DNA from: Rhodoferax sp.
Lineage (GTDB): Bacteria > Pseudomonadota > Gammaproteobacteria > Burkholderiales > Burkholderiaceae_C
Assembly (NCBI GenBank): GCA_019449595.1
Contig: JAGRPL010000004.1
Span: forward strand, 806,001-870,000
Reading direction: 5' to 3'
DNA length: 64,000 bases
Under the pieces are notes generated by a model. The model was not told the DNA's origin. It did no database searches and worked only from the letters and a program-made list of their open reading frames with translations. Shown one piece after another: positions 1 to 9,160 of the stretch. Positions within the stretch are counted from its first letter, which is position 1. Each line of letters opens with the position of its first letter. Made by a program: the position numbers and the translations under genes.

Positions 1-649
1 TGCGCTGACCGCCGGGCAGGTGCTGTGGAATGGTCAGCGCATCGACACCCTGCGCCCGGCACAGCGCCTGCAGCGCGGCATGGCCCGCACGTTCCAGGTG
101 GCGCAGACCTTCGAGGCGTTGACGGTGCTACAAAATGTGCAGCTGCTGACGCAATATCCACGGGGGTTGAAGGCCTATAACGTGTTGGATTTGGCTGACC
201 GCACGCAGGCCATGGCCCTGCTGGCGCAGGTGGGCCTGGCGGACTGGGCGCAGGCCAGCGCGCAGAGCCTGCCCTACGGTGCCAAGAAGCGCCTGGAGCT
301 GGCCATGGCCCTGGCGGGGCTGCAGGCGGCGGATGCGCCCCATCTCTTGTTGCTGGACGAGCCGGCGGCCGGTCTGGCGCCGTCCGAGCGGGCGCACACC
401 ATGCAGCTGGTGCAGTCGTTGACTCGCCCGCAGGCCGGGCGGGCCGGCATGGCGGTGCTGTACACCGAGCACAACATGGACGCCGTGTTTGGCGTGGCCG
501 ACCGGGTGCTGGTGCTGATCGACGGCACGCTGGCCGCCCAGGGCAGCCCCGAGCACATTGCGCAGGACGCCACCGTGCGCCAGCGCTACTTGGGCCAGTG
601 GTGGCAGCCGGCGCCCAGCGCCACGGACGCGGAGGCTGGCCATGTTTGA
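1..649 (+). CDS. ABC transporter ATP-binding protein, LivG-like (5' partial)
   Basis: The reading frame is open from the window edge, so the N-terminus, including the Walker A loop, lies outside. What remains shows a Q-loop region (ARTFQVAQTF), an ABC signature (LPYGAKKRLELA), Walker B (LLLLDEPAAGLAP) and an H-loop (YTEHNMD). The Q-loop wording and the AAGL after Walker B are typical of LivG/BraF ATPases of branched-chain amino acid or amide importers. The stop overlaps the start of the next ATPase gene by 8 bases, so the two are translationally coupled. The substrate cannot be told from this fragment because the permease and binding protein genes are upstream of the window. Confidence 0.85.
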   Translation, partial: ALTAGQVLWNGQRIDTLRPAQRLQRGMARTFQVAQTFEALTVLQNVQLLTQYPRGLKAYNVLDLADRTQAMALLAQVGLADWAQASAQSLPYGAKKRLELAMALAGLQAADAPHLLLLDEPAAGLAPSERAHTMQLVQSLTRPQAGRAGMAVLYTEHNMDAVFGVADRVLVLIDGTLAAQGSPEHIAQDATVRQRYLGQWWQPAPSATDAEAGHV

Positions 650-1268
650 AGTGCGTGACCTCTGTGCCTGGCACGGCGCCGCGCAGGCCCTGTTTGGCGT
701 GTCGCTGCAGGTGCAGCCGGGCGAGCTGGTGGTGCTGCAGGGCCTCAACGGCGCGGGCAAGTCCACTTTGCTGCAGGCCATCATGGGGCTGCTGCCCCGT
801 GTCGAGGGCGACATCCGCTACCAGGGCCAGAGCCTTCTGGGCCTGCCACCGCACCAGCGGGCGCGTCGGGGGCTGGGCTATGTGCCGGAGGACCGGCGGC
901 TGTTCACTGCACTCACCGTGCAGGAGAATCTGCGGGTGGCCGCACGGGCCGGGTGGCAGGGCCAGGAGTGGGTGCTGCAGATGTTCCCCGCGCTGCAGGC
1001 CATGCTGGGGCGGCGCGCCGCCCACATGAGCGGCGGCGAGCAGCAGATGCTCAGCATTGCCCGTGCGCTGATGACCAACCCCACGCTGCTCCTGCTGGAC
1101 GAGCCCTGCGAGGGCATTGCCCCGGTGCTGGTGGAGTCCATCCGCGATGCCTTGCTGGCGCTCAAGGGCACGGGAATGTCCCTGCTGGTGGCCGAGCAAA
1201 ACGGTGTGCTGGCACAGCGGGCCGACCGGGTCATTACACTCACAGCGCAGCCCGCACCCACTGTTTGA
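642..1268 (+). CDS. ABC transporter ATP-binding protein, LivF-like
   Basis: A 208-residue ATPase. Walker A GLNGAGKST lies near residue 35, the signature MSGGEQQML near 128, and Walker B LLLLDEPCEGIAP follows. The H-loop position reads AEQNG, with glutamine replacing histidine; LivF proteins usually have a similar VEQN motif. It is shorter than the usual LivF (about 235 residues). The ATG at 642 was chosen because the protein then starts directly with the conserved beta strand (MFEVRDL). Together with the preceding gene it forms the two-ATPase set of a branched-chain amino acid/urea/amide type importer. A second, complete system lies at 17899-22800. Confidence 0.88.
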   Translation: MFEVRDLCAWHGAAQALFGVSLQVQPGELVVLQGLNGAGKSTLLQAIMGLLPRVEGDIRYQGQSLLGLPPHQRARRGLGYVPEDRRLFTALTVQENLRVAARAGWQGQEWVLQMFPALQAMLGRRAAHMSGGEQQMLSIARALMTNPTLLLLDEPCEGIAPVLVESIRDALLALKGTGMSLLVAEQNGVLAQRADRVITLTAQPAPTV

Positions 1269-1271
1269 ACC

Positions 1272-2468
1272 ATGATCATCACCAGCCTCCTGGATACCGA
1301 CCTGTACAAGTTCACCATGATGCAGGTGGTGTTGCACCAGTTTCCCGGTGCCCAAGTGGAATACCGCTTCAAGTGCCGCAACCCCGGCATCGATCTGGCG
1401 GCGCATGCCGATGAAATCCGGGACGAGATCCGCTCCCTGTGCAGCCTGCATTTCCAGGACAGCGAGTTGGCCTACCTGCGGTCCATGCGCTTCATCAAGA
1501 GCGATTTTGTGGATTTCCTGGGACTGTTCAAACTCAACGAGAAGTACATCACCGTCACGCCGCTGCCCAGCGGCGAGATCGAGATCGTCATCGTCGGCCC
1601 CTGGCTGCACACCATCCTGTTCGAGATTCCGGTGCTGGCCATCGTCAACGAGGTGTACTTCCGCAACACGCAGAAGGTGCCCGACTTTCTGGAAGGCCGC
1701 CGCCGGCTGGACGTCAAGATCGGCCAGCTGCAGGCCGAGGGCCTGGCTGACCTGAAGATTGCCGACTACGGCACGCGCCGGCGTTTCTCCCGCGCTTGGC
1801 ACGACGAGGTGCTGCGCGTGCTGGTGGCGCGCCTGGGCAGCGGCACGGCGGGCCAGTTTGCCGGCACCAGCAACACGCTGCTGGCCATGAAGCTGGGACT
1901 GACCCCCCTGGGCACCATGGCCCACGAGTACCTGCAGGCCTCGCAGGCCCTGGGTCCGCGGCTGCGCGACAGCCAGGTGTTTGCCTTCGAGTCCTGGGCG
2001 CGGGAGTACCGCGGCGACCTGGGCATTGCCCTGTCCGACGTCTACGGCATGACCGCCTTCCTGCGCGATTTCGACCTCTATTTCTGCAAGCTGTTTGATG
2101 GCGCCCGCCACGACAGCGGCGACCCCTTCCAGTGGGGCGAGCGCATGCTGGACCATTACGCGCACAACCGGGTGGACCCGCGCACCAAGACGCTGATCTT
2201 CAGCGACGCGCTGACCGTGCCCCGCACCATTGCGCTGTACCAGCAGTTCCGCGGGCGCTGCCAGCTGGCCTTCGGCATCGGCACCAACCTGACCAACGAC
2301 CTGGGCTACGAGCCGCTGCAGATCGTCATCAAGATGGTGCGCTGCAACGGCCAGCCGGTGGCCAAGCTCTCGGACACGCCCGCCAAAGACATGTGCGACG
2401 ACAAGAATTACCTGGCCTATCTGCGCCAGGTGTTTGAAATTGCGCCGCCGCCCGCAACCCCGGTCTGA
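1272..2468 (+). CDS. pncB: nicotinate phosphoribosyltransferase
   Basis: A 398-residue cytosolic enzyme of the Preiss-Handler NAD salvage route. It condenses nicotinate with PRPP, with ATP hydrolysis, to give nicotinate mononucleotide. The N-terminal [14 protein letters not shown], the GTRRRFS segment and [10 protein letters not shown] are family hallmarks; the histidine of the last motif corresponds to the one phosphorylated in characterised enzymes. Length matches the family. The start ATG is 3 bases after the stop of the ABC ATPase, so transcription is probably shared, although a functional tie is unproven. Divisions downstream on the other strand include a PRPP-synthetase-like gene, which could supply its co-substrate. 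Confidence 0.95.
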   Translation: MIITSLLDTDLYKFTMMQVVLHQFPGAQVEYRFKCRNPGIDLAAHADEIRDEIRSLCSLHFQDSELAYLRSMRFIKSDFVDFLGLFKLNEKYITVTPLPSGEIEIVIVGPWLHTILFEIPVLAIVNEVYFRNTQKVPDFLEGRRRLDVKIGQLQAEGLADLKIADYGTRRRFSRAWHDEVLRVLVARLGSGTAGQFAGTSNTLLAMKLGLTPLGTMAHEYLQASQALGPRLRDSQVFAFESWAREYRGDLGIALSDVYGMTAFLRDFDLYFCKLFDGARHDSGDPFQWGERMLDHYAHNRVDPRTKTLIFSDALTVPRTIALYQQFRGRCQLAFGIGTNLTNDLGYEPLQIVIKMVRCNGQPVAKLSDTPAKDMCDDKNYLAYLRQVFEIAPPPATPV

Positions 2469-2488
2469 CCCTCTACCGAGCACCCGCC

Positions 2489-3478
2489 ATGCCCACACCC
2501 TCTGTCAAGCCCCGTATCCTCGTCACCCGTGCGATCTTTCCCGACATCGTCGAACAGTTGTCGCAGCACTTCGAGGTGGAGTCCAACCCGGATGACGCCG
2601 ACTGGAGTGCCGACGAGCTGGCGCGTCGCCTGCAGGACAAGACCGGTGTCATGACCTTTGGCGTGGAGCGCATCACCGCGCCCCTGCTGGCCCAGTGCCC
2701 GAAGCTGAAGATCTGCGCCAACATGACGGTGGGCTACAACAACTTCGACCTTGACGCCATGACGGCGGCCGGCGTGCTGGGCACCAACGCCCCCGATGTG
2801 CTGACCGAAACCACCGCCGACTTCGGCTTTGCCCTGCTCATGGCCACCGCCCGGCGCGTGAGCGAGGGCGAGCATTTCCTGCGCGCCGGCCTGTGGACGC
2901 GCTGGAGCTACGACATGTTCTCGGGCGCCGAAGTGCATGGCTCCACGCTGGGCATCATCGGCATGGGGCGCATCGGGCAGGGCATTGCCCGGCGCGGCGC
3001 GCTGGGCTTTGGCATGCAGGTGGTCTACCACAACCGCAGCCGCCTGGACGCAGCCACCGAGGCCGAATGCCGCGCCACCTATGTGGGCAAGGAGGAGCTG
3101 CTGCGCACTGCCGACCACGTGGTGCTGGTGGTGCCGTACTCCGCCGCATCGCACCACACCATCGGCGCTGCCGAGCTGGCCCTGATGAAGCCCTCGGCGA
3201 CCCTGGTCAACATCGCCCGCGGCGGCATCGTGGACGACGCCGCGCTGGCCGCCGCCCTGCGGGACAAACGCATTGCCGCGGCCGGGCTGGACGTGTTCGA
3301 GGGCGAGCCCAGCGTGCACCCCGACCTGCTCACCGTGCCCAACGTGGTGCTCACGCCGCACATTGCCAGCGCCACCGTGGGCACGCGCCGCGCCATGGCA
3401 CAGATGGCGGTGGACAACCTCGTCGGCTACCTGGTGCACGGCAAGGCGAAGACACCCCTGAATGCGGCAGCAGTGTAG
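2489..3478 (+). CDS. 2-hydroxyacid dehydrogenase (glyoxylate/hydroxypyruvate reductase type)
   Basis: A 329-residue NAD(P)-dependent D-2-hydroxyacid dehydrogenase. The Rossmann loop reads LGIIGMGRIGQG (near residue 155), followed by the catalytic arginine in NIARGGIVDD, the glutamate in DVFEGEP and the histidine in TPHIASAT. The overall pattern (NMTVGYNNFDLDA, TTADFGFALL) is closest to glyoxylate/hydroxypyruvate reductases of the GhrB/GyaR group, which reduce glyoxylate to glycolate or hydroxypyruvate to D-glycerate. Exact substrate preference cannot be read from the sequence. It follows pncB by 20 bases. A dispersed repeat begins just at its stop codon. Confidence 0.9.
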   Translation: MPTPSVKPRILVTRAIFPDIVEQLSQHFEVESNPDDADWSADELARRLQDKTGVMTFGVERITAPLLAQCPKLKICANMTVGYNNFDLDAMTAAGVLGTNAPDVLTETTADFGFALLMATARRVSEGEHFLRAGLWTRWSYDMFSGAEVHGSTLGIIGMGRIGQGIARRGALGFGMQVVYHNRSRLDAATEAECRATYVGKEELLRTADHVVLVVPYSAASHHTIGAAELALMKPSATLVNIARGGIVDDAALAAALRDKRIAAAGLDVFEGEPSVHPDLLTVPNVVLTPHIASATVGTRRAMAQMAVDNLVGYLVHGKAKTPLNAAAV

Positions 3479-3548
3479 TTGCTATGATTTGTATAGCTGT
3501 CTGCGCAATGCATACGGGCGCTGCCGGCTGATTTGATGCTTATTTTGA
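3477..3548 (+). repeat. dispersed Comamonadaceae-type short repeat, copy A
   Basis: The intergenic stretch between the dehydrogenase and rmuC contains TTGTATAGCTGTCTGCGCA followed about 25 bases later by a GGCTGATTTGATGCTTATTTTG tail (split here only as a description). The same core, variants of TAGCTGCyTGCGCA plus a GGCy-TTTTG tail, is found at five other places in this window on both strands. It has no coding potential of its own. Confidence 0.6.
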
Positions 3549-3563
3549 AACAAGGGCTGTAAC

Positions 3564-4958
3564 GTGAACGACTGGTTGGCAGGAGCGCTGGTGGCGCTGG
3601 CGGTGGTGAATCTGGGCGCGCTGCTGTGGCTGGCGCGCCGCCAGGGGGGTGACGCGCAGGCGCAGGCCCAGCGCCAGGAGCTGCAGGAACTGCGTGGCCT
3701 GCTGCAAACCAGCAGCGAGCGGCTGGAGCGCGAGTTGCGCCGGGAGATTGCTGAGTCTTCGCGCGGCGCGCGCCAGGAGACCACGCAGAACCTGGCCACC
3801 TTCCAGCAGACGCTGACCCAGCAGGGGGCGGAGGCCACGCGCACGCAGAACACCCAGATCGACGCCTTTGGCCAGCAGCTGGCGCTGCTGCAGAAAACGC
3901 TGTCGGACACGCTGACGCTGCAGCTGTCCAATCTGGGCGAGTCCAACGCGCGGCGCATGGCCGAAGTGCGCGAGACGCTGGAAAAGCAGCTGCTGCAACT
4001 GCAGAGCACCAACGCCACCAAGCTCGACGAGATGCGCGCCACGGTGGACGAGAAGCTGCAGTCCACGCTGCAGGCCCGCCTGGGCGAAAGCTTCAAGCAG
4101 GTGGCCGACCGGCTGGAGCAGGTGCACAAGGGCCTGGGCGAAATGCAGACCCTGGCCCAGGGCGTGGGCGACCTCAAACACCTGCTCACCAACGTGAAGA
4201 CGCGCGGCATGTTTGGCGAGGCGCAACTGGCCAGCCTGCTGGAGCAGGTGTTTGTGCCCGACCAGTACGCCGTGCAGGTGGCTACCCGCCCGGGCAGCAA
4301 GAACGTGGTGGACTTTGCCATCAAGCTGCCCGGCAAGTCCGACACCGGCGAGCCGCTGTGGCTGCCCATCGATGCCAAGTTTCCCAATGAGGATTACGAG
4401 CGCCTGCTCGACGCCCAGGGCCGCGCGGACGTGGCCGGCGCCGAGCTGGCCGGCAAGGCGCTGGAGGCGCGCATCCGGCTGGAGGCCAAGTCCATGGTGG
4501 AGAAATACGTGGAGCCGCCGCACACCACCGACTTCGCCATCCTGTTCCTGCCCACCGAGGGCCTATACGCCGAAGTGCTGCGCCGCCCCGGCCTGATGGA
4601 GAGCCTGCAGCGGGACCACCGCGTCACCCTGGCCGGGCCCACCACCTTGCTGGCCATGCTCAGCTCGTTGCAGATGGGCTTCAGAACCCTGGCGCTGGAG
4701 AAACGCTCTAGCGAGGTGTGGCAGGTGCTGGGGGCCGTCAAGACTGAGTTCGAGAAATTCGGTGGCGTGCTGGCCAAGGTCAAGTCGCAGACGCAGACCG
4801 TGCTCAACACCCTGGACAGCGCCGAGACCCGTAGCCGCGCCATGAGCCGCGTGCTCAAGAAGGTGGATGCGCTGCCCGACACGCAGGCCCAGGCCCTGAT
4901 TTCGACCGACCGGGACCTGGACACCGGCGACGCGGAAGCCGGCAGCGGCCAGGTTTGA
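3564..4958 (+). CDS. rmuC: DNA recombination protein RmuC
   Basis: A 464-residue protein with an N-terminal membrane segment (residues 4-23), a long coiled coil rich in Gln, Glu, Leu and Arg (about 30-190) and the conserved RmuC domain (about 200-420) with TRGMFGEAQL, LPIDAKFPNEDYERL and ILFLPTEGLYAE. RmuC has a PD-(D/E)xK nuclease-like fold and limits inversions at short inverted repeats in E. coli; its exact reaction is unsettled. The layout and length match the family. It is a single gene, convergent with the LOG-family gene, from which it is separated by 28 bases. Confidence 0.93.
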   Translation: MNDWLAGALVALAVVNLGALLWLARRQGGDAQAQAQRQELQELRGLLQTSSERLERELRREIAESSRGARQETTQNLATFQQTLTQQGAEATRTQNTQIDAFGQQLALLQKTLSDTLTLQLSNLGESNARRMAEVRETLEKQLLQLQSTNATKLDEMRATVDEKLQSTLQARLGESFKQVADRLEQVHKGLGEMQTLAQGVGDLKHLLTNVKTRGMFGEAQLASLLEQVFVPDQYAVQVATRPGSKNVVDFAIKLPGKSDTGEPLWLPIDAKFPNEDYERLLDAQGRADVAGAELAGKALEARIRLEAKSMVEKYVEPPHTTDFAILFLPTEGLYAEVLRRPGLMESLQRDHRVTLAGPTTLLAMLSSLQMGFRTLALEKRSSEVWQVLGAVKTEFEKFGGVLAKVKSQTQTVLNTLDSAETRSRAMSRVLKKVDALPDTQAQALISTDRDLDTGDAEAGSGQV

Positions 4959-4986
4959 ACGCGGTGCCGGCGGCCCCCCGGCCGGC

Positions 4987-5850
4987 TTACAGCTCGTAGA
5001 ACGCGCGGATGGCGTCCCAGGCTTGCTGCGGGTCGTCGGTGTACTGGAACAGCTTCAGGTCTTCGGTGGAGATGGCGCCTTCTTCCACCAGCACATCGAG
5101 GTTGATGAGGCGCTTCCAGTAGTCCGAACCGAACAGGATGATGGGCACGGGGCTGGCCTTCTTGGTCTGCACCAGGGTGATGACTTCAAACAGTTCGTCC
5201 AGCGTGCCAAAGCCGCCGGGGAAGGCCACCAGTGCCTTGGCGCGCATCATGAAATGCATCTTGCGCAGCGCAAAGTAATGGAACTTGAAGCTCAAGGCCG
5301 GCGTGACGTAGGGGTTGGCGCCCTGTTCGTGCGGCAGGGCAATGTTCAGGCCCAGCGTGGGGGCGCCCATCTCGAAGGCGCCGCGGTTGGCCGCTTCCAT
5401 GATGCCGGGGCCGCCGCCGGTGCAGATGTACAGGCGCTCCTTCTCCGGCAGCGTCGCGCTGTGGGTGGCCACGATGCGGCCAAACAGGCGGGCCTGGTCG
5501 TAGAAGTGGGCGTTGCGCATGTGGCGCTTGGCGTCGGTCATGGCCTGGGCGTCCCCGCTCTTGCGGGCTTCTTCCAGGTAGCGCAGGGCGTCTTCGGGCG
5601 CGCTGAAGCGGGCGCTGCCAAACACCACGATGGTGCTGTCGATGCCCATCTCGGCCTGGTCCAGGTCGGGTTTGAGCATCTCCAGCTGGAAGCGGATGCC
5701 GCGGGTTTCGCGGCGCAGCAGGAATTCGGGGTCGGCGAAGGCCAGGCGGTAGGCGTCGGGCTGCAGGGGAAGGCCCGCATCGGCATGGGCCTTGAGGTCG
5801 GCCCAGGCATCGGCCAGGGTGCGTTCGGTGAGGGTGTGGGGGGATTCCAA
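4987..5850 (-). CDS. LOG-family nucleoside-monophosphate phosphoribohydrolase
   Basis: A 287-residue TIGR00730/LOG-family protein. The family signature PGGFGTLDELFE is present (about residue 210) along with the upstream GGGPGIMEAANRGA motif that binds the phosphoribosyl part. Characterised members cleave AMP or cytokinin monophosphates into the base and ribose 5-phosphate. At 287 residues it is longer than the classic 190-residue plant type because of an N-terminal extension of about 75 residues. It is the last gene of a three-gene operon: its start is 11 bases after the stop of the PRPP-synthetase-like gene. The product, ribose 5-phosphate, would be the substrate of that neighbour. Confidence 0.88.
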   Translation of the reverse strand: MESPHTLTERTLADAWADLKAHADAGLPLQPDAYRLAFADPEFLLRRETRGIRFQLEMLKPDLDQAEMGIDSTIVVFGSARFSAPEDALRYLEEARKSGDAQAMTDAKRHMRNAHFYDQARLFGRIVATHSATLPEKERLYICTGGGPGIMEAANRGAFEMGAPTLGLNIALPHEQGANPYVTPALSFKFHYFALRKMHFMMRAKALVAFPGGFGTLDELFEVITLVQTKKASPVPIILFGSDYWKRLINLDVLVEEGAISTEDLKLFQYTDDPQQAWDAIRAFYEL

Positions 5851-5861
5851 GTGCGTGTTTC

Positions 5862-6752
5862 CTAGGCGGTCAAAGTCAATAGGGTCTGGGCGATCAGCGG
5901 CGCCATGCTGACAGCGTTGCTAGAGTGGGTGATGCAGTCGGTGCTCCAGACTGTGCCCACACCGGCGGCCTGGATGACCTGCAGGGCATCGCCCGCAAAC
6001 AGGGCGTGGGTCACGGCCACGTCCACCGAGGCGGCACCGGCAGCCCGCAGCAGGCGCGCCGCACCAGCCAGGGTGTGGCCGCTGCTGGCCACATCGTCGA
6101 GCAGCACCACGGCGCGGCCGTCCACGTCCAGCGCGGGCAGCGCAATGTCCACCTGGCGGTCGCCATGGCGGACCTTGCGGCATACGCCGTAGTCGAAATG
6201 GTGGCGCGCGGCTGCCTGCGCAATCCACTGGGCGGATTCTTCGTCCGGGCCAACCAGCAGGGGGCGTGTATGGTGTGCGGCGATCAGGTCGGCCAGCAAC
6301 GGCGCGCCGCTGAGCACCACGGCCTGCGGCACAGGCATGGCCTCCTGCAGCGTGGCAACGCGGTGCAGATGCGGGTCGACGGTGATGACGGCGTTGAACA
6401 GGTCGGCCAGAAAACGGCCCACCACGCGCTGGCTGACGACTTCCCCGGGCTGGAACGCGATGTCCTGGCGCATGTAGGCCAGGTAGGGCGCCACCAGCGT
6501 CAGGTGTTGTGCGCCCAGTTCCCGGGCGGTGCGGGCCACCAGCAGCAGTTCCACCAGTTTTTCGTTGGGGTTGTCCAGCGTGCGCAGCAGCACGACTTGT
6601 GTTGGCAGGGTGGCGGGCAGACGCAGCTTGAGTTCACCGTCCGGGAAGCGGTGGCGGTCGATGGCGGCGGTGGGCAGGCCGGCTGCGCCGGCAATGCGCT
6701 GGGCCAGCGCCCGGTCTTCTTCAAAGTGCAGCAGCATGGCGGTGGCTCCCAT
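5862..6752 (-). CDS. ribose-phosphate pyrophosphokinase-like protein
   Basis: A 296-residue PRPP-synthetase homologue, shorter than the usual 310-320. Seen: HRFPDGELKLRLP (N-terminal ribose-phosphate loop), MRQDIAFQPGE and VITVDPHLHRV with the catalytic-type histidine, a flexible-loop-like RKVRHGDR, and the PRPP-binding loop LLDDVASSGHT. The classic loop is DDMIDTGGT, so this is a divergent, archaeal (class III)-looking variant. The expected reaction is ribose 5-phosphate plus ATP to PRPP plus AMP. Its ATG shares one base with the TGA of the phosphorylase gene upstream, indicating coupling. An internal ATG 15 bases later is an alternative start. It is probably not the housekeeping prs, which should lie elsewhere. 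Confidence 0.82.
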   Translation of the reverse strand: MGATAMLLHFEEDRALAQRIAGAAGLPTAAIDRHRFPDGELKLRLPATLPTQVVLLRTLDNPNEKLVELLLVARTARELGAQHLTLVAPYLAYMRQDIAFQPGEVVSQRVVGRFLADLFNAVITVDPHLHRVATLQEAMPVPQAVVLSGAPLLADLIAAHHTRPLLVGPDEESAQWIAQAAARHHFDYGVCRKVRHGDRQVDIALPALDVDGRAVVLLDDVASSGHTLAGAARLLRAAGAASVDVAVTHALFAGDALQVIQAAGVGTVWSTDCITHSSNAVSMAPLIAQTLLTLTA

Positions 6753-8353
6753 CAGAATTCCACGAAGACGTGCGGCATCTCACTGGCCTCGCCGATGGTG
6801 TAGCCCGACGACTTCTTGCAGGCCTGGCGCGCGAATTCGAGATCCGCCGTGAAGTCCGCGTAGACGCGGTAGAGCAGGGTGCCAGGTTGCACGTTGGCAC
6901 CGAGCTTGCACAGCAGGTCCACGCCGGCGCCCTTGACCTTGGGAGCACCCGCCAGACCGGCAATGCGCGCCAGCTGCAGGTTGTCGATGCCGGTCACCAC
7001 GCCGGCTTCGGTGGCGTGGATTTCAAAGGTCAGGGCCCCGAGTTGCGGCTGGTTGTGGTCAAACTGCTTGCTGCCCTGGGCCTGGATGATGTCGTTCATC
7101 TTGGTCAGCGCACGGCCCGAATCCAGAATGTCGCGGGCAATGGAGAAACCGTCGCCGCCGCGCACATCGGGGTCGCATTCAATCAGGCGCCCGGCCAGCC
7201 GCAGGGCCTTCTGCCGTAGGTCGTTGGGCGCGCGGGGGTCGTTCTCCAGCACGCGCATGACGTCGCGCGCCTCCAGCACCGGGCCAATGCCCAAGCCGAT
7301 GGGCTGGCGGCCGTCGGTGATCACCACGTCGAGCGTGAGCTTCAGGCGCCGGGCCACGTACTCGCACAGGCGCCGCAGGCGCTGGGCGTCCGGCATGGAG
7401 CGCACCTTGGCTGTGGGGCCGATGGGAATGTCGAGCACCAGATGGCTGGAGCCCGCCGAGACCTTCTTGGACAGGATGGAGGCCACCATCTGCCCTGGCG
7501 AATCCAGCGACAGCGGCCGCTCCACCGAGATCAGCACGTCGTCGGCCGGCGACAGGTTGGCCGTGCCACCCCAGGCCAGGCAGCCACGGTGCTTGCGCAC
7601 GATGTCCTGCAGCTTCTCCACGGACAGCTCGACGTTGGCCAGCACCTCCATGGTGTCGGCGGTGCCGGCCGGTGAGGTGATGGCGCGCGACGAGGTCTTG
7701 GGGCACAGCATGCCGTGCGCGGCGACGATGGGCACCACCAGCATGGAGGTGCGGTTGCCCGGAATGCCACCTATGCAGTGCTTGTCGACCACCATGTTCT
7801 CGCGCCAGTCCAGGCGTTTGCCGGCGGCAATCATGGCTTCGGTGAGGTAGTAGACCTCTTCGCGGTCCAGTTCGTCACGGTTGCAGGCGACGACGAAGGC
7901 GGTGAGCTCGATCTTGGAGTAGTGGTGTTGCGCGATGTCTTGCACGATGGTGCGGAAATCGTCCAGCCCCAGACGCTCTCCGTTGAGCTTGCGGTGCAGC
8001 GCGCCGATGGACGCCGGCGGCTCCGCCTGCGACACCGTGGCGGTGTGGCCGTCTTCCACGCCCATCTGGGCGAAGGCGGCAATGGACAGGCCCAGTTCGC
8101 CGCAGGCCACGATGGAGGGGTCCTCCACCACGTTGAGCGTGGCCAGGACGTGGCGGCCATTGGTGCGCACCTCGACCTTGGACAGGGCCTTGAAGCCTTC
8201 TGCCCGGTAGATCTCGCAGTCCCGGTGCATGTAGGCCACGTTCTCGTGGTAGGTGTCAATCAGGACGCGGCGCAGGGCGAGCCGGGCCGGGGTGAAGGCG
8301 CCGTTGCCCGATACCGAGCTCGCAGCAGAGGGTTCAGAAATCTCTTTGTGCAT
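6752..8353 (-). CDS. AMP/thymidine phosphorylase family protein
   Basis: A 533-residue member of the pyrimidine nucleoside phosphorylase superfamily. After an N-terminal domain of about 100 residues comes [15 protein letters not shown] and then [20 protein letters not shown]. These resemble archaeal AMP phosphorylase ([15 protein letters not shown]) rather than E. coli DeoA, which has SGRGLGHTGGTLD. Archaeal AMP phosphorylase turns AMP and phosphate into adenine and ribose 1,5-bisphosphate. Databases often call bacterial homologues putative thymidine phosphorylase; substrate here is inferred. It heads an operon with a PRPP-synthetase-like and a LOG-family gene. No R15P isomerase or RuBisCO gene is visible nearby. 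Confidence 0.85.
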   Translation of the reverse strand: MHKEISEPSAASSVSGNGAFTPARLALRRVLIDTYHENVAYMHRDCEIYRAEGFKALSKVEVRTNGRHVLATLNVVEDPSIVACGELGLSIAAFAQMGVEDGHTATVSQAEPPASIGALHRKLNGERLGLDDFRTIVQDIAQHHYSKIELTAFVVACNRDELDREEVYYLTEAMIAAGKRLDWRENMVVDKHCIGGIPGNRTSMLVVPIVAAHGMLCPKTSSRAITSPAGTADTMEVLANVELSVEKLQDIVRKHRGCLAWGGTANLSPADDVLISVERPLSLDSPGQMVASILSKKVSAGSSHLVLDIPIGPTAKVRSMPDAQRLRRLCEYVARRLKLTLDVVITDGRQPIGLGIGPVLEARDVMRVLENDPRAPNDLRQKALRLAGRLIECDPDVRGGDGFSIARDILDSGRALTKMNDIIQAQGSKQFDHNQPQLGALTFEIHATEAGVVTGIDNLQLARIAGLAGAPKVKGAGVDLLCKLGANVQPGTLLYRVYADFTADLEFARQACKKSSGYTIGEASEMPHVFVEF

Positions 8354-8426
8354 GGGGATAGCCTACACCGGATTTGGCCCGCCATCCGGGCACCGGGCCG
8401 GTTTGCCGCAGGCAGCGGTGGAAAGC

Positions 8427-8452
8427 AAAAAGGCCCCCGAAGGAGCCTTTTG
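8427..8452 (-). terminator. intrinsic terminator after efp
   Basis: Read on the minus strand, an A-rich GC stem (AAAAGGCTCC) with a TTCG tetraloop and a GGGGCCTTTTT arm ends in a T tract. It sits 38 bases after the efp stop and 74 bases before the phosphorylase start, so it separates the two minus-strand units. Confidence 0.85.
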
Positions 8453-8489
8453 CCGGATGCCAGCGCGGGGGCGCTGGTGCCAGGGGGCA

Positions 8490-9044
8490 TTACACGCGCT
8501 TGCGGTATTCGCCGGTGCGGGTGTCGATTTCGACCTTGTCGCCCTGGGCCACGAAGATTGGCACGCCGACTTCAAAGCCGGTGGCGATCTTGGCGGGCTT
8601 CAGGACCTTGCCCGATGTGTCGCCCTTGACGGCGGGTTCGGTCCAGGTGATTTCGCGCACCACGCTGGTGGGCAGTTCAACCGAGATGGCCTTGCCTTCG
8701 TAGAACACCACTTCGACTTCCATGCCGTCTTCGAGATAGTTCAGCGTGTCGCCCATGTTCTCGGCTTCGACTTCGTACTGGTTGTACTCCGTGTCCATGA
8801 ACACGTACAGGGGGTCGGCGAAGTAGGAGTAGGTGCACTCCTTCTTGTCCAGGATGACCTGGTCCATCTTGTCGTCGGCCTTGAACACGACTTCGGTACC
8901 GAAGTTGGCGATCAGGCTCTTGAGCTTCATGCGCACGGTGGCCGAGTTGCGGCCGCCGCGGCTGTATTCGGTTTTCAGGACGACCATGGGGTCTTTGCCG
9001 TGCATGATGACGTTGCCGGCGCGGATTTCTTGAGCGATTTTCAT
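8490..9044 (-). CDS. efp: elongation factor P
   Basis: A 184-residue translation factor that binds between the P and E sites and relieves ribosome stalling at polyproline stretches. It has the three-domain EF-P layout and the C-terminal signature [12 protein letters not shown]. The tip of the first domain reads YSRGGRNSA, and counting from the ATG at 9044 puts the modified position at arginine 32. This is the form rhamnosylated by EarP, in contrast to the lysine form modified by EpmA. The earP gene lies immediately upstream in the same direction. A longer open frame extends upstream of 9044, but homology starts at [11 protein letters not shown]. Confidence 0.97.
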   Translation of the reverse strand: MKIAQEIRAGNVIMHGKDPMVVLKTEYSRGGRNSATVRMKLKSLIANFGTEVVFKADDKMDQVILDKKECTYSYFADPLYVFMDTEYNQYEVEAENMGDTLNYLEDGMEVEVVFYEGKAISVELPTSVVREITWTEPAVKGDTSGKVLKPAKIATGFEVGVPIFVAQGDKVEIDTRTGEYRKRV

Positions 9045-9160
9045 AAAGATCAAATAACAGGAGTCGCTGCTAGCCTGTGCTGTCAGCGTGATAGGCCGCT
9101 GTCTGCGGCGGGGGCATGATTTGCCCCTCTCACGCGGCAATATCAGCAAAGCCCTAAATT

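Noticed and set aside
20..649. A GTG at position 20 as the start of the first ABC ATPase
   Set aside because: The frame is open to the window edge and a LivG protein needs about 35 more residues with Walker A, so the true start is outside.
4964..4985. GC-rich hairpin between rmuC and the LOG gene as a terminator
   Set aside because: GCCGG/CCGGC arms exist but no T run follows, so it is not a clear intrinsic terminator.
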